From contig NZ_JADCUC010000002.1 of assembly GCF_016464365.1 (NCBI RefSeq), positions 426,001 through 490,000 of the forward strand: a stretch of 64,000 nt of DNA, in the 5' to 3' direction. The stretch comes from Sandaracinobacteroides hominis (GTDB lineage Bacteria; Pseudomonadota; Alphaproteobacteria; Sphingomonadales; Sphingomonadaceae). The translations under genes and the position numbers were made by a program. The notes under the pieces were generated by a model. It did not search any database. It was not told the DNA's origin and saw only the letters and a program-made list of their open reading frames with translations. Shown here piece after piece: positions 41,149 through 50,300 of the stretch (its first letter is position 1; the number at the start of each line of letters is the position of its first letter).

Positions 41149-42902
41149 TGACCGAGGAAGCCAACTCCCAGCTTCGTTTGACACGGGATCTGGGGGATCG
41201 CGGCCCCTCGCTGAGCCAGCGCTTGTCGGATCGGCTGGATCGCTTGTCCTTTGCCTCGCCCTTTCACCGGATGCGGCTGAAGGGGCGCTATCCGCTGAAG
41301 CTGGTCGCGGTGCCGGAAGACCCCATTCCCGGAGATCCGGCCATCGGCCAGCGGCTGAAGGGCGGCCGGCTTTTTCGGGATGGCTATGGGCAGGGAATGC
41401 TGGAGGCGCGGCTGGATGCGCCCGATGCGCCGGCGAGCTGGCGGCAGTGGGTGCATGGCTGGGGCTGGCTGCGCGATCTGGCCGCGGTTGAGGAGCTGAA
41501 CGCCAGCGAGATCCGTCGCGCCGAGGCGCTGGCGAAGCGCTGGCTGGCGCATTACCACGAGTATGACGAGGAGGGCTGGGAGCCCTCTGCCACTGGCCGG
41601 CGGGTGCTGATGGCCTGCCTCCATGCGCCGCTGGTGATGCCGGGGCACGACCATATCCATCGCTCGGCGGTGCTGAACGGCATTGCCCGCTGGGCGCGGC
41701 ATCTGGAGCGGGCTGCGCCGCGCATGCAGCCGGGGATTGGCAAGCTGGAGGCGCTGGCGGGGCTGGTGGGCAGCGCGCTGATCCTGCCGGGCGGCGACGA
41801 GCGGCATGGCCGGGCCGAGGCGTTGCTGGGGGAGGCGCTGGCGGCGCTGCTGGCGGAAGATGGGTCGGCGCTGGCCCGCTCGCCTCTGGAGCTGGCGCGG
41901 ATCGGCGACCTGATGCTGACGCTGTCGGCCTTTCATGCGGCGCGGGCGCACCGGCCTTCGCCGCTGATTGCCCGCACGCTGGAGCAGGTGCGGACCGGCT
42001 TGGGCATGCTGTCGATGGGCGATGACCAGCCTTCGCCCTGGCATGGCGGCCAGCCCAGCCGGGCGCAGCTGCGGCGGCTGGGGGTGCAGCCGATTCCACA
42101 ACCGCCGGGCAAGGGTTCGGGTTTCCAGCGGCTTTCGGCCGGCACCTTGACGCTGATGATGGACGCCGGGCCTCCGCCGCCGACGCGGGTGTCGACGCAG
42201 GCGCATGCCTCTACGCTGGCGTTCACGCTGACCGACGGCAAGCGTTCGCTGATCGTGAGCTGCGGCGGCGGGCAGGGCGAAGGCGGGGTGCGGCAGTTGC
42301 CGGCCGAGCTGGCGATGGGGCTGCGCTCCACCGCCGGGCACAGCACGCTGGTGCTGGCCGACACGAACAGCAGCCGGCTGCCCGATGGCGGGCCGCGCAA
42401 GCTGGGCGGGGTGGAGGAAGTGCTGGTCGATGCCCGATCCTCGCTGGAGGGGCATTGGCTGGAGGGTCGGCACGATGGGTGGCGCCGGCGCTTTGGGGTG
42501 GATCATCTGCGCCGGCTGTGGATGTCGCCGGACGGGACCGACCTGCGGGGCGAGGACCAGCTGATCCCGTCCGGGCGGGGGCTGGCGCTGAACCGCCCGA
42601 AGGGGCCGCTGCCGGTTGCCATCCGCTTTCATCTGGGGCCGGGCGCCACGGCGACGCCGACGCAGGACGGGCGCGGGGCGCTGGTGGTGCTTCCCGGGGC
42701 GCGGGCGGGGCAGGACATTGCCTGGGCGTTTCGGACGAGCTTCAACCATGCGCCGGGGAAGCTGAGCATCGAGCCGAGCCTGTTCCTCGATTCCGAGGGC
42801 GTCATCCACGAGATCCAGCAGATCCTGCTGACGACCTTGCTGGAGCCGGGGGCGACGGGCGATGTCAGCTGGAGCTTCAAGCGGCAGGTGAAGGCGGGCT
42901 GA
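41148..42902 (+). CDS. Heparinase II/III family protein
   Basis: A 584-residue protein of the heparinase II/III group: an alpha-helical N-terminal half (LNASEIRRAEALAKRWLAHY, WRQWVHGWGWLRDLAA), then a beta-sandwich half starting near KGSGFQRLSAGTLTLMMDAG and containing AHASTLAFTLTDGKRSLIVSCGG and GHSTLVLADTNSSRL. Such proteins often cleave uronic-acid polysaccharides, but cytoplasmic members without a signal peptide, next to rpe/purH in alphaproteobacteria, have no proven substrate. None is seen here. Start chosen at the ATG overlapping the rpe stop. Confidence 0.85.
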   Translation: MTEEANSQLRLTRDLGDRGPSLSQRLSDRLDRLSFASPFHRMRLKGRYPLKLVAVPEDPIPGDPAIGQRLKGGRLFRDGYGQGMLEARLDAPDAPASWRQWVHGWGWLRDLAAVEELNASEIRRAEALAKRWLAHYHEYDEEGWEPSATGRRVLMACLHAPLVMPGHDHIHRSAVLNGIARWARHLERAAPRMQPGIGKLEALAGLVGSALILPGGDERHGRAEALLGEALAALLAEDGSALARSPLELARIGDLMLTLSAFHAARAHRPSPLIARTLEQVRTGLGMLSMGDDQPSPWHGGQPSRAQLRRLGVQPIPQPPGKGSGFQRLSAGTLTLMMDAGPPPPTRVSTQAHASTLAFTLTDGKRSLIVSCGGGQGEGGVRQLPAELAMGLRSTAGHSTLVLADTNSSRLPDGGPRKLGGVEEVLVDARSSLEGHWLEGRHDGWRRRFGVDHLRRLWMSPDGTDLRGEDQLIPSGRGLALNRPKGPLPVAIRFHLGPGATATPTQDGRGALVVLPGARAGQDIAWAFRTSFNHAPGKLSIEPSLFLDSEGVIHEIQQILLTTLLEPGATGDVSWSFKRQVKAG

Positions 42903-42969
42903 GGGGCTGCATGGCAGCCCCGAACTTGCGATTCGGGGCCAGCTAGGGCACCGGCAGGGAAAATTTTCC
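42903..42969 (+). promoter_or_regulatory. Mutually exclusive hairpins in the purH leader
   Basis: GGGGCTGC pairs with GCAGCCCC (42903-42910 with 42914-42921, loop ATG). The GCCCC of that 3' arm also begins GCCCCGAA (42917-42924), which pairs with TTCGGGGC (42932-42939). The two stems cannot form together, an antiterminator-like arrangement, though no T-tract follows. A 12-bp palindrome GGAAAATTTTCC (42958-42969) lies 14 bases before the purH ATG. It could end the heparinase transcript or regulate purH. Confidence 0.5.
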
Positions 42970-42983
42970 TTGGAAGAGTACCG

Positions 42984-44558
42984 ATGACCACAACCCTCCC
43001 CATTCGCCGGGCGCTGCTGTCCGTTTCCGACAAGACCGGGCTCGTCGCGTTTGCGCAGGCGCTGGCCGCGCATGGCGCCGAGCTGCTTTCCACAGGCGGC
43101 ACGGCAAAGGCGCTGCGCGGCGCGGGGCTGACGGTGATCGACGTTTCCGACCATACCGGCTTCCCCGAGATGATGGACGGGCGGGTGAAGACGCTGCACC
43201 CGAAGGTGCATGGCGGGCTGCTGGCGCTGCGCGACGATGCGGGGCACCAGGCCTCTGCCGCCGAGCATGGCATTGCACCGATCGATATGGTGGTGATCAA
43301 CCTCTATCCGTTCGAGGCGACGGTGGCGAAGGGCGCGCCGCGCCAGGACGTGATCGAGAATATCGACATCGGCGGGCCTTCGATGGTGCGGTCGGCGGCG
43401 AAGAACCATGGGTTTGTGGCGTGCGTGACGGATGCGGCGGACTATGGGGCACTGGCCGACGAGCTGGCGGGTGGCGGGCTGAGCCTTGCTACGCGCAAGC
43501 GTCTGGCGGCGAAGGCGTTTCAGGCGACGGCGGCCTATGATGCGGCGATTGCCAGCTGGTTTGCCTTTGCCGATCAGGGCGAGATGTTTCCCGCGGTGCT
43601 GCCGCTGGCGGTACGGCGGGTGCAGGAGCTGCGCTATGGCGAGAACCCGCACCAGATGGCGGCGCTCTATGCCGCCTCTGCGGTGCCGATGGGGATTGCC
43701 GGGGCAGAGCTGGTGCAGGGCAAGGCGCTCTCCTATAACAATATCGGCGATGCGGATGGGGCGCTGTCGCTGATTTCCGAGTTTCACGACCAGGCGCCGA
43801 CGGTGGCGATCATCAAGCACGCCAATCCGTGCGGGGTGGCGACGGCCGATACGCTGGCGGCGGCCTATCGCGAGGCGAAGGCCTGCGATCCGGTTTCGGC
43901 CTTTGGCGGGATCATCGCGCTGAACCGGGTGCTGGATGCGGAAACGGCTGCCGTCATCACCGAGCTGTTCACCGAGGTGATCATTGCGCCGGGGGCCGAC
44001 GAAGCGGCGAAGGCGATTGTCGCGAAGAAGCCGAATCTGCGGCTGCTGATTGCGCCGCTGGCGAATCCGGCGCGGCCGGGGCTGGTGCTGAAGACGGTGT
44101 CGGGCGGACTGCTGGTGCAGAGCCGCGACAATCTGCTGATGGGGGAGCTGACCGTGGTGACGAAGCGCCAGCCGACGGCGCAGGAGCTGGCCGACATGGC
44201 CTTTGCCTGGACGGTGGCGAAGCATGTGAAATCGAACGCGATCGTCTATGCGAAGGATGGGGCGACGGCCGGCATCGGCGCCGGGCAGATGAGCCGGCTG
44301 GACAGCGCGCGCATTGCCGCGTGGAAGGCGCGCGATGCGGCGGAGGCGGCCGGTTGGGCCGAGCCGAAGACGTTGGGCAGCGCTGTTGCTTCCGATGCAT
44401 TCTTCCCGTTTGCCGATGGGCTGATTGCGGCCGCCGAGGCCGGTGCCACCGCCGTAATCCAGCCGGGCGGTTCGATGCGGGACGCCGAGGTGATTGCTGC
44501 CGCCGACGAGCGCGGACTGGCGATGGCCTTTACCGGCCTTCGGCATTTCAACCACTGA
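42984..44558 (+). CDS. purH: Bifunctional AICAR transformylase/IMP cyclohydrolase
   Basis: A 524-residue enzyme catalysing the last two steps of IMP synthesis. The N-terminal MGS-like cyclohydrolase domain has [31 protein letters not shown] and [16 protein letters not shown]; the C-terminal transformylase has [35 protein letters not shown] and the final [10 protein letters not shown] ... [12 protein letters not shown]. Full length. It follows the hairpin-containing leader (81 bp) after the heparinase-like gene, so it may have its own promoter. Confidence 0.96.
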   Translation: MTTTLPIRRALLSVSDKTGLVAFAQALAAHGAELLSTGGTAKALRGAGLTVIDVSDHTGFPEMMDGRVKTLHPKVHGGLLALRDDAGHQASAAEHGIAPIDMVVINLYPFEATVAKGAPRQDVIENIDIGGPSMVRSAAKNHGFVACVTDAADYGALADELAGGGLSLATRKRLAAKAFQATAAYDAAIASWFAFADQGEMFPAVLPLAVRRVQELRYGENPHQMAALYAASAVPMGIAGAELVQGKALSYNNIGDADGALSLISEFHDQAPTVAIIKHANPCGVATADTLAAAYREAKACDPVSAFGGIIALNRVLDAETAAVITELFTEVIIAPGADEAAKAIVAKKPNLRLLIAPLANPARPGLVLKTVSGGLLVQSRDNLLMGELTVVTKRQPTAQELADMAFAWTVAKHVKSNAIVYAKDGATAGIGAGQMSRLDSARIAAWKARDAAEAAGWAEPKTLGSAVASDAFFPFADGLIAAAEAGATAVIQPGGSMRDAEVIAAADERGLAMAFTGLRHFNH

Positions 44559-44610
44559 TGGTCCCGGCGGAACGCCGCGAGCGCGACTGCGCGCCGGCGG
44601 TCAGGCCGAA

Positions 44611-44633
44611 CTCGATGGGTCTTCCCCATCGAG
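44611..44633. terminator. Hairpin between purH and the EamA transporter
   Basis: CTCGATGGG (44611-44619) pairs with CCCATCGAG (44625-44633) around TCTTC. It lies 52 bases after the purH stop and 13 bases before the next GTG start. There is no T-tract, so it may be a weak terminator or an mRNA-stability hairpin. Confidence 0.4.
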
Positions 44634-44646
44634 CCCTGGAGAAGGC

Positions 44647-45537
44647 GTGCTGAACCTGCCCGCCAGCTACCGGGCCGTATTCTGGATGGTGTTGAGCTGT
44701 GCCTCGTTCGCGGGGCTGTGGGTGCTGATCCGGCTTGCGTCGCAGGAGCTGCACCCCTTTGCCGTGGTGGTGTGGCGGAACTTCATCGGGCTGTTGTGGC
44801 TGACGCCGATGCTGCTGATGAACCCCGGCCTCATCAGGCTGGACCGGTTGCGCGGGCATATGCGCCGGGCGGCTTCGGGGGTGATCGCCACCTTTGCCAC
44901 CTTCTATGCGGTTTCGAATGCGCCGATGGCGAATGTGCTGGCCATCAACTATACGGCGCCGCTGTTTGCGACCATCGGCGCCATGCTCTTTCTGGGGGAG
45001 AAGGTGCGCTGGGTGCGCGGGCTGGCGCTGGCGGTCGGCTTTCTGGGGATGCTGCTGGTGCTGCGGCCGGGCAGCACGGAGATGACGCCGGGCCTGTGGG
45101 CAGCGATTGTTTCGGCGCTGGCGACGGCGCTGTCGCTGATCGCCATCAAGGCATTGACCGGGATCGACGATGCCCGTGCGGTGGCCGCGTGGAGCTTCAT
45201 CCTGACGACTCCGGTTTCGATGGTTCTGGCGATCCCCTTCTGGTCGTGGCCGACGGCGCAGCTGTGGCCGATCCTGATCGGCATCGGCGGCTGTGCCGCC
45301 CTGGGGCAGCTGTCGCTGTCGAAGGCGTTTGCGCTGGCCGATGCCAGTGCGGTGATGCCGTTCGATTTCGTGCGCTTTGGCCTCATCACGCTGGCGGGGA
45401 TCACCATCTTTGGCGAGCGCTATGATTTCCTGACCATCGTCGGCGGCTCGATCATCCTGGCGGCCTCGATCACGCTGGCGCTGCGCGAACGGGCGCTGAA
45501 CCGGGCGCAGGGGCAGGCCGGTTCGCCCGATACCTGA
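44647..45537 (+). CDS. EamA/DMT-family transporter
   Basis: A 296-residue membrane protein with about ten transmembrane helices in two EamA repeats ([15 protein letters not shown] ... [36 protein letters not shown] in the first; [20 protein letters not shown] and [20 protein letters not shown] in the second). Family members export amino acids or other metabolites; the substrate cannot be inferred. GTG start chosen from GGAGAAGG upstream; the open frame before it runs through the purH 3' end. Confidence 0.85.
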   Translation: MLNLPASYRAVFWMVLSCASFAGLWVLIRLASQELHPFAVVVWRNFIGLLWLTPMLLMNPGLIRLDRLRGHMRRAASGVIATFATFYAVSNAPMANVLAINYTAPLFATIGAMLFLGEKVRWVRGLALAVGFLGMLLVLRPGSTEMTPGLWAAIVSALATALSLIAIKALTGIDDARAVAAWSFILTTPVSMVLAIPFWSWPTAQLWPILIGIGGCAALGQLSLSKAFALADASAVMPFDFVRFGLITLAGITIFGERYDFLTIVGGSIILAASITLALRERALNRAQGQAGSPDT

Positions 45538-45609
45538 TACTTAGGGGCGGTTTGGCGTGGCTGTGCGGCGGCGTAAGGCAGGGGCCGCAATTCTTATCGG
45601 GAGATAGAC

Positions 45610-46392
45610 ATGGAACTTCAGGGTTTGTCGGCGGTGGTTACCGGCGGTGCATCGGGGCTGGGCGCTGCGACGGCGCGGCTGCTGGCCGCGAATGGCGTGA
45701 AGATCGCCATTTTCGACATGAACGCCGAGAAGGGCGAGGCGATGGCGGCCGAGCTGGGCGGCGTGTTCTGCAATGTGAACGTGACCGACGATGCCAGCGT
45801 CGACGCCGGCTTTGCCAAGGCGCGCGCCGCCATCGGGCAGGAGCGTATCCTGATCAACTGCGCCGGCACCGGCAACGCCATCAAGACTGCCAGCCGGGCC
45901 AAGGAAACCGGGGAAATCAAGCATTTCCCGCTGGACGCCTTCAACCTGATCATCCAGATCAACCTGGTCGGCACCTTCCGCTGCATCGCGAAGTCTGCTG
46001 CGGGCATGATGACGCTGCCGCCGCTCAACGAGCTGGGCGAGCGCGGGGCGATCGTGAACACCGCCTCTGTCGCGGCTGAAGACGGCCAGATCGGCCAGGC
46101 TGCCTATTCCGCCTCGAAGGGCGGGGTTGTCGGGATGACGCTGCCGATCGCGCGCGACCTTTCCGCCGAGGGCATTCGCGTGAACACGATCCTGCCGGGA
46201 ATCTTCAACACGCCGCTGCTGCAGGGCGCGCCGGACAATGTGAAGGCCGCGCTTGGCGCTTCGGTGCTGTATCCCAAGCGCCTGGGCAATCCGGAAGAAT
46301 ATGCCGGACTGGCGCTGGAGATGGTGCGCAACTCCTACTTCAACGGCGAGGATGTGCGTCTGGACGGCGGCATCCGCATGGCGCCGCGCTGA
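45610..46392 (+). CDS. Short-chain dehydrogenase (3-hydroxyacyl-CoA/HSD10-like)
   Basis: A 260-residue SDR. It has the nucleotide motif TGGASGLGAATA, D-rich FDMNAEKGE suggesting NAD preference, INCAGTGNA, the catalytic Ser in NTASVAA and YSASK (Tyr-Lys), and DVRLDGGIRMAP at the end. The long insertion with KETGEIKHFPLDAFN and the DGQIGQAAYSASKGG pattern fit the HSD17B10/3-hydroxyacyl-CoA dehydrogenase group, so a role in branched-chain or fatty acid breakdown is likely. It stands alone, with a hairpin terminator downstream. Confidence 0.85.
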   Translation: MELQGLSAVVTGGASGLGAATARLLAANGVKIAIFDMNAEKGEAMAAELGGVFCNVNVTDDASVDAGFAKARAAIGQERILINCAGTGNAIKTASRAKETGEIKHFPLDAFNLIIQINLVGTFRCIAKSAAGMMTLPPLNELGERGAIVNTASVAAEDGQIGQAAYSASKGGVVGMTLPIARDLSAEGIRVNTILPGIFNTPLLQGAPDNVKAALGASVLYPKRLGNPEEYAGLALEMVRNSYFNGEDVRLDGGIRMAPR

Positions 46393-46402
46393 TCCATGGG
46401 AA

Positions 46403-46490
46403 GAGGCGCGGCCTTTCGACCGCGCCTCCCTCCCAACCCGATTGGGAAACGGGCGCCGGCCGGATCCTGTCCGGCCGGCGCTGTCTGTTT
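46403..46490. terminator. Bidirectional double hairpin terminator
   Basis: Two hairpins sit between convergent genes: GAGGCGCGG with CCGCGCCTC (46403-46428) and an 11-bp stem GCGCCGGCCGG with CCGGCCGGCGC (46453-46481) followed by TGTCTGTTTT on the plus strand. They are placed to stop both the SDR transcript and the opposing fasciclin transcript. Confidence 0.7.
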
Positions 46491-46500
46491 TCAGGCAGCG

Positions 46501-47085
46501 TTACTTCTCGTCGCTGCTGCCTTCCTCAACTTCAGCGGGGGCCTGCACGGCGGCTTGCGCCGCGGAGGTGGGCAGCATCACCGTATCGATGGCGTGGATG
46601 ACGCCGTTCGACGCAGCGATGTCGGCCTTGACCACGGTCGCGCCGTTAACCTTGACCCCACTTGCCCCGTCGAGCGCGAGCTTGCCGCCGCCCAGAGCCG
46701 TCATTTCTCCGGCCTTGCCGGCGAAATAGTCCGCCTTGGCCTGGCCATCGACGACGTGGTTCTGCAGCAGCGTGCGCAGCTGCTCCTTGTTGGCCGGCTG
46801 CATCAGCGAGGCGAGCTGCTCGGGCGGCAGCTTGGCGAAGGCCGCGTCAGTCGGCGCGAAGAAGGTGTAGGGGCCGGCAGCCGACAGTTCCTGGGTGAGG
46901 CCGGCGGCCTCGATCGCCTTGGTCAGCGTCGAGAATTCGCCGTCTGCCCTGGCGGTGGCGACGATGTTCGCCGTGCCGGCCTGGGTCGCGGCGGGGGCCG
47001 CGGCGGTCTTGGCTTCCGTGGCGGCAAGCGCAGGGCCGGCCGCGAGGGCAAAGGCGGCGGTTGCCGCCAGCAAAATGGTCTTCAT
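46501..47085 (-). CDS. Secreted fasciclin-domain protein
   Basis: A 194-residue protein. It has a signal peptide (residues 1-21, ends ALA) and one FAS1 domain (about residues 38-170: FSTLTKAIEAAGLTQELSAAGPYTFFAPTDAAFAKLP, then LLQNHVVDG, and the closing NGVIHAIDTVMLP), ending in an acidic tail. FAS1 proteins mediate adhesion or protein contacts at the cell surface; a specific partner is not known. Start at MKTILLAAT. It is on its own. Confidence 0.9.
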   Translation of the reverse strand: MKTILLAATAAFALAAGPALAATEAKTAAAPAATQAGTANIVATARADGEFSTLTKAIEAAGLTQELSAAGPYTFFAPTDAAFAKLPPEQLASLMQPANKEQLRTLLQNHVVDGQAKADYFAGKAGEMTALGGGKLALDGASGVKVNGATVVKADIAASNGVIHAIDTVMLPTSAAQAAVQAPAEVEEGSSDEK

Positions 47086-47208
47086 CGCAAGTCTCCCTTC
47101 CATGTTCGGAGCGCCCGGAATGGGGCGTTCGGAACAGGAAGGGCGCGGACGGGCCAATTGTTTCAGCATCGAAAGACGAACGGGGCGGTTCGTCCGATGA
47201 GCTGAAGG

Positions 47209-47493
47209 TCAGGCGAGGAGCGCGTCGATCTCTGTCGCCAGCTTCACATCGCGGGCGGAAAGGCCCTTTGCATCGTGCGTCGTGAGGGCGATTTCCACCT
47301 TGTTGTAGACGTTGGACCATTCCGGGTGATGGTCGGCGCGTTCGGCCAGCAAGGCGACGCGCGCCATGAAGCCGAAGGCCTCCACGAAATCGGCGAATGT
47401 GAAATCCCGCTTCAGATGTTCGCCATCCAGCCGCCAGTCGGGCAGCTTGTCCTGCAGCGCCGCGCGCGCGTCTTTTCCCAGCTTCTCGACCAT
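47209..47493 (-). CDS. phhB: 4a-hydroxytetrahydrobiopterin dehydratase
   Basis: A 94-residue pterin-4a-carbinolamine dehydratase. Motifs: the N-terminal [24 protein letters not shown], the active-site [24 protein letters not shown] and the C-terminal [15 protein letters not shown]. It recycles the pterin cofactor of aromatic amino acid hydroxylases; no phhA is in the window. The 5' end is near the divergent zincin gene (27 bp between starts), so promoters are shared or overlapping. Confidence 0.92.
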   Translation of the reverse strand: MVEKLGKDARAALQDKLPDWRLDGEHLKRDFTFADFVEAFGFMARVALLAERADHHPEWSNVYNKVEIALTTHDAKGLSARDVKLATEIDALLA

Positions 47494-47520
47494 TTCGCTT
47501 CCTTCGCCTATCCGGGGGCC

Positions 47521-47913
47521 ATGGCCCTACATGCCCCCTCCCTCGCCGATATCGAACGGCTGGCGCAAGCCGCCGTCGAGCAACTACCGGAACTGTTTCG
47601 CGACCATCTGGGTTCCGTGATCCTGAAAGTGGAGGATTTTCCCGACGAGGAGGTGATGGAGGCGATGGGGCTGGAAACGCCCTTCGACATATTGGGGCTG
47701 TATTGGGGGCATCCTGTCGGCGATGCCGGCGCCGGACAGACCGGGGCGATGCCGCCCACCATCTTCCTCTATCGCCGGCCGCTGCTGGACGAGTGGGCCG
47801 AGGGCGGAGACAGCCTGGAACATCTTGTCGCCCATGTGCTGATTCACGAGGTGGGCCATCATTTCGGGCTGTCCGACGACGATATGCACGCTATCGAGGA
47901 TGCCGCAGGGTAA
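47521..47913 (+). CDS. Small zincin-like metallopeptidase
   Basis: A 130-residue protein of the PF06262 zincin-like group. It has the HExxH motif in [22 protein letters not shown] (two His and a Glu as ligands and catalytic base), preceded by [13 protein letters not shown]. Such proteins are short cytoplasmic metallopeptidase-like proteins with unproven substrates. Start chosen at the ATG preceded by the open stretch after phhB. It is followed by the M20 gene with a 42-bp gap. Confidence 0.85.
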   Translation: MALHAPSLADIERLAQAAVEQLPELFRDHLGSVILKVEDFPDEEVMEAMGLETPFDILGLYWGHPVGDAGAGQTGAMPPTIFLYRRPLLDEWAEGGDSLEHLVAHVLIHEVGHHFGLSDDDMHAIEDAAG

Positions 47914-47955
47914 GGCGGGAAAACCCGCAGCATAAGAATGGTCAGGGAGAGTTTG

Positions 47956-49305
47956 ATGCGGAACAGGTCTGTGTTTCTGGTTGCGGCGGCGCTGTGCGCA
48001 GGTTGGGCAGGCGCGGGCGCGCCGGCAATGGCCACCGACGTGAAGGCCGTGCAGAAGGCGGTTGCGGAGGACTGGAATGGCTATCTGGGGCCGCTGTTCG
48101 ACTATTTTCACCGCAACCCCGAGCTGAGCTTTGTGGAGACCAGGACCGCCGCGCGCATGGCGAAGGAGCTGCGCACGGTGCCCGGCATGGTGGTGACCGA
48201 GAAGGTGGGCGGCACCGGTGTTGTCGGCGTGCTGAAGAATGGCGCCGGGCCGACGGTGCTGGTGCGCGCCGACATGGACGGGCTGCCGGTGCAGGAACGC
48301 TCCGGGCTCGCCAATGCCTCGACCGTTCGGCAGAAGGACCGGAACGGCGTGGAACAGCCGGTGATGCACGCCTGTGGCCATGACACGCATATCACGGCGT
48401 TGCTGGGGACAGCGCGGCGGCTGGCGGCGCTGAAGACCGACTGGTCGGGCACGGTGATCTTCGTGGTGCAGCCGGCAGAGGAAATCCTGGTCGGCGCCAA
48501 GGCGATGATGAACGACAATCTCTATCAGCGGTTTGGCAAGCCGGACTATGCGCTGGGCTTCCATGTGGCCGCCGGCATGCCGACCGGGCGGGTGGCGGTG
48601 CAGGAAGGCGTTACCTATTCGGCGGCGGACACCATCGACATCGTCGTGCATGGCGTGGGTGCGCATGGCGCCAGCCCGCACATGGGCAAGGACCCGGTGG
48701 TGATGGGGTCGCAGATCGTTCTGGGGATGCAGACGATGCTGGGCCGCTCGATCGCGCCGCTGCGCCCGGCTGTGATCACCGTCGGCGCCTTTCATGCCGG
48801 GACCAAGCACAACATCATCTCTGAGCGGGCCGAGCTGTCGGTGACGGCGCGGGCCGATGACCTGGAGACGCGCGACGCGGTGATCGCCGGCATCCGGCGG
48901 GTGGCCGCCGGCGTGGGCGAGGAGTGGGGGATGAGCGGGGCCCAGGCGCCGGAAGTGAAGGTGCGCGAGGATGAGCGCGCCATTCCCAACGTCAACGATC
49001 CGGAGCTGACGAAGCGGCTGCGCACGGCGCTGTCGGAGGCGTTCGGGCCGGAGATCCTGTTTGACGCGCCGCGCCAGGGCATGGGCTCGGAGGACTTCCC
49101 GTTTCTGGTCGGGGATGGGGTGAAATCGGTCTATTATGGCGTGGGCGGGACGCCGCAGGCCGATATCGACGCCGAGAGGAAAGGCGGTCCGGCGGTGGCC
49201 GGGCACCATTCGCCGCTGTTCAAGGTGGATGGCGAGCAGGCGGTGAAGACCGGGGCGCAGACGATGACGGTTTCCGTGCTGGAGCTGCTGGGCCGGAAGA
49301 GCTGA
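47956..49305 (+). CDS. Exported M20-family amidohydrolase
   Basis: A 449-residue M20/peptidase-like amidohydrolase with an N-terminal signal peptide (about residues 1-26, ending ALAAxA-type PAMA). Metal and catalytic motifs are RADMDGLPV and ACGHDTHITALLG, then QPAEE and GVGAHGASPHMGKDPV. Family members hydrolyse N-acylated amino acids or small peptides. Start at MRNRS, preceded by AGGGAGA; the frame is open six codons earlier. Its transcript should end at a hairpin overlapping the opposite gene. Confidence 0.88.
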   Translation: MRNRSVFLVAAALCAGWAGAGAPAMATDVKAVQKAVAEDWNGYLGPLFDYFHRNPELSFVETRTAARMAKELRTVPGMVVTEKVGGTGVVGVLKNGAGPTVLVRADMDGLPVQERSGLANASTVRQKDRNGVEQPVMHACGHDTHITALLGTARRLAALKTDWSGTVIFVVQPAEEILVGAKAMMNDNLYQRFGKPDYALGFHVAAGMPTGRVAVQEGVTYSAADTIDIVVHGVGAHGASPHMGKDPVVMGSQIVLGMQTMLGRSIAPLRPAVITVGAFHAGTKHNIISERAELSVTARADDLETRDAVIAGIRRVAAGVGEEWGMSGAQAPEVKVREDERAIPNVNDPELTKRLRTALSEAFGPEILFDAPRQGMGSEDFPFLVGDGVKSVYYGVGGTPQADIDAERKGGPAVAGHHSPLFKVDGEQAVKTGAQTMTVSVLELLGRKS

Positions 49306-49371
49306 GGCCCTGCAGCATGTTCCGATGCTGCCGGAACGGCAGACCCGGAAGCCGATGCCGGAGATCCGGGA

Positions 49372-50187
49372 TCAGCCCCAGAGCCTGAGGATCAGGCTCT
49401 GGGATGCGGTGGCGATGAGCTCGCCGGTTTCCGCGAAGATGTGCATGCGGCCGTGGGCGAAGCCGTTGGCGACGCCGTGGATCTGTACGTCGCACAGCAG
49501 CCAGCGGGTGGGCACCATGCGGTGGAAGCGGATGGAGTTGTCGAGGCTGTTGCCGCCGGCGTCGCGGCCGAGGGCGGGGCCGACGCCGCTGGGCACATAG
49601 TCTGCGACGACTGCGACGAAGGCGGTATCGATGGGATGGTCTTCGCCGAGCAGCGCCGGGTTGGGGCGCGCCCACATCACCACATTGCCGTCTGGCGAAA
49701 CGCCGCCGCCGATGCGGGGGCCGTGCATGTAGCCCTTGGCGATGCGGAAATCGATGCTGTTGTGGATGTCGTCCGGGTGGCGACCCTGCCACAGCTGGCG
49801 GGGGCGGCAGTCCTCGGGTGGGGCGACGCGGGGCGCCAATGTCCACTGGCCGCGCTCGGGGAGGTCGCGCTGTCCCAGCGCTGCGGAGACGCTGAGCACT
49901 TCGCGGCCCTGAGTGGAGGCGGAGACGCGGGCCTGGCTGACCTGGTTGCCGCGCACCCGCTCGTCGACGGTGAAGCGGACGGTTTCTCCCGGACGGGCGT
50001 AGCTTTCATATTGGGCGGTGGCCCAGACGACGGGGCGGCCGGTGACCTTTTCCAGCGCCATCAGGCTGGCGCCGAGGCCGACTCCGCCGAACATGAACAG
50101 GCGATCGGGTGGACCGACCGAGACGGGCGGCGTGATGGCAAGATCAAAGGCGGTGTCGCCGGCGGGCTTCAGGTCGATCCAGGTCAT
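49372..50187 (-). CDS. Acyl-CoA thioesterase, TesB-like hotdog family
   Basis: A 271-residue double-hotdog protein: an N-terminal part with FMFGGVGLGASLMALEKVTGRPVVWATAQYESYARPGETV, and a C-terminal part with DNSIRFHRMVPTRWLLCDVQIHGVANGFAHGRMHIF, the usual thioesterase-like strands. It probably hydrolyses acyl-CoA esters; chain length preference is unknown. Its start lies 8 bases past the 34-codon fragment at 50196, so it may be in one unit with the methyltransferase gene. Confidence 0.82.
   Translation of the reverse strand: MTWIDLKPAGDTAFDLAITPPVSVGPPDRLFMFGGVGLGASLMALEKVTGRPVVWATAQYESYARPGETVRFTVDERVRGNQVSQARVSASTQGREVLSVSAALGQRDLPERGQWTLAPRVAPPEDCRPRQLWQGRHPDDIHNSIDFRIAKGYMHGPRIGGGVSPDGNVVMWARPNPALLGEDHPIDTAFVAVVADYVPSGVGPALGRDAGGNSLDNSIRFHRMVPTRWLLCDVQIHGVANGFAHGRMHIFAETGELIATASQSLILRLWG
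49377..49403. terminator. 12-bp hairpin inside the 3' end of the thioesterase gene
   Basis: CCCAGAGCCTGA (49377-49388) pairs perfectly with TCAGGCTCTGGG (49392-49403) around GGA. It falls within the final codons of the thioesterase gene, just after its stop on the opposing side, 71 bases after the M20 stop. Placed between convergent genes, it likely terminates one or both. Confidence 0.55.
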
Positions 50188-50195
50188 GCCGTGTG

Positions 50196-50300
50196 CTAGC
50201 TGCAGTGCAGCATATATGCACCCCCGAGTTGCATCAGGGACGCCGGAACAGCACGCGCGATCAGGTCCACATCGGCAGGTCCAAGACGGCTGACCTTCAC
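50196..50300 (-). pseudogene. 34-codon GTG-started fragment, possible GNAT remnant
   Basis: The reading frame VKVSRLGPADVDLIARAVPAS... of 34 codons starts with a GTG overlapping the stop of the methyltransferase gene (GTGA), so it is translationally coupled in form. Its opening resembles the N-terminus of GNAT acetyltransferases (VRRLGPADxxLL), but it is cut short by a TAG. It may be a decayed gene or chance; the residue pattern is weak. Confidence 0.3.

Noticed and set aside
40608-44555. 1315-codon open frame on the minus strand
   Set aside because: It is antisense to rpe, the heparinase-like gene and purH, all clearly coding on the plus strand; GC-rich DNA makes long antisense frames, and its residue composition (His/Arg/Gln/Pro-rich) has no family pattern.
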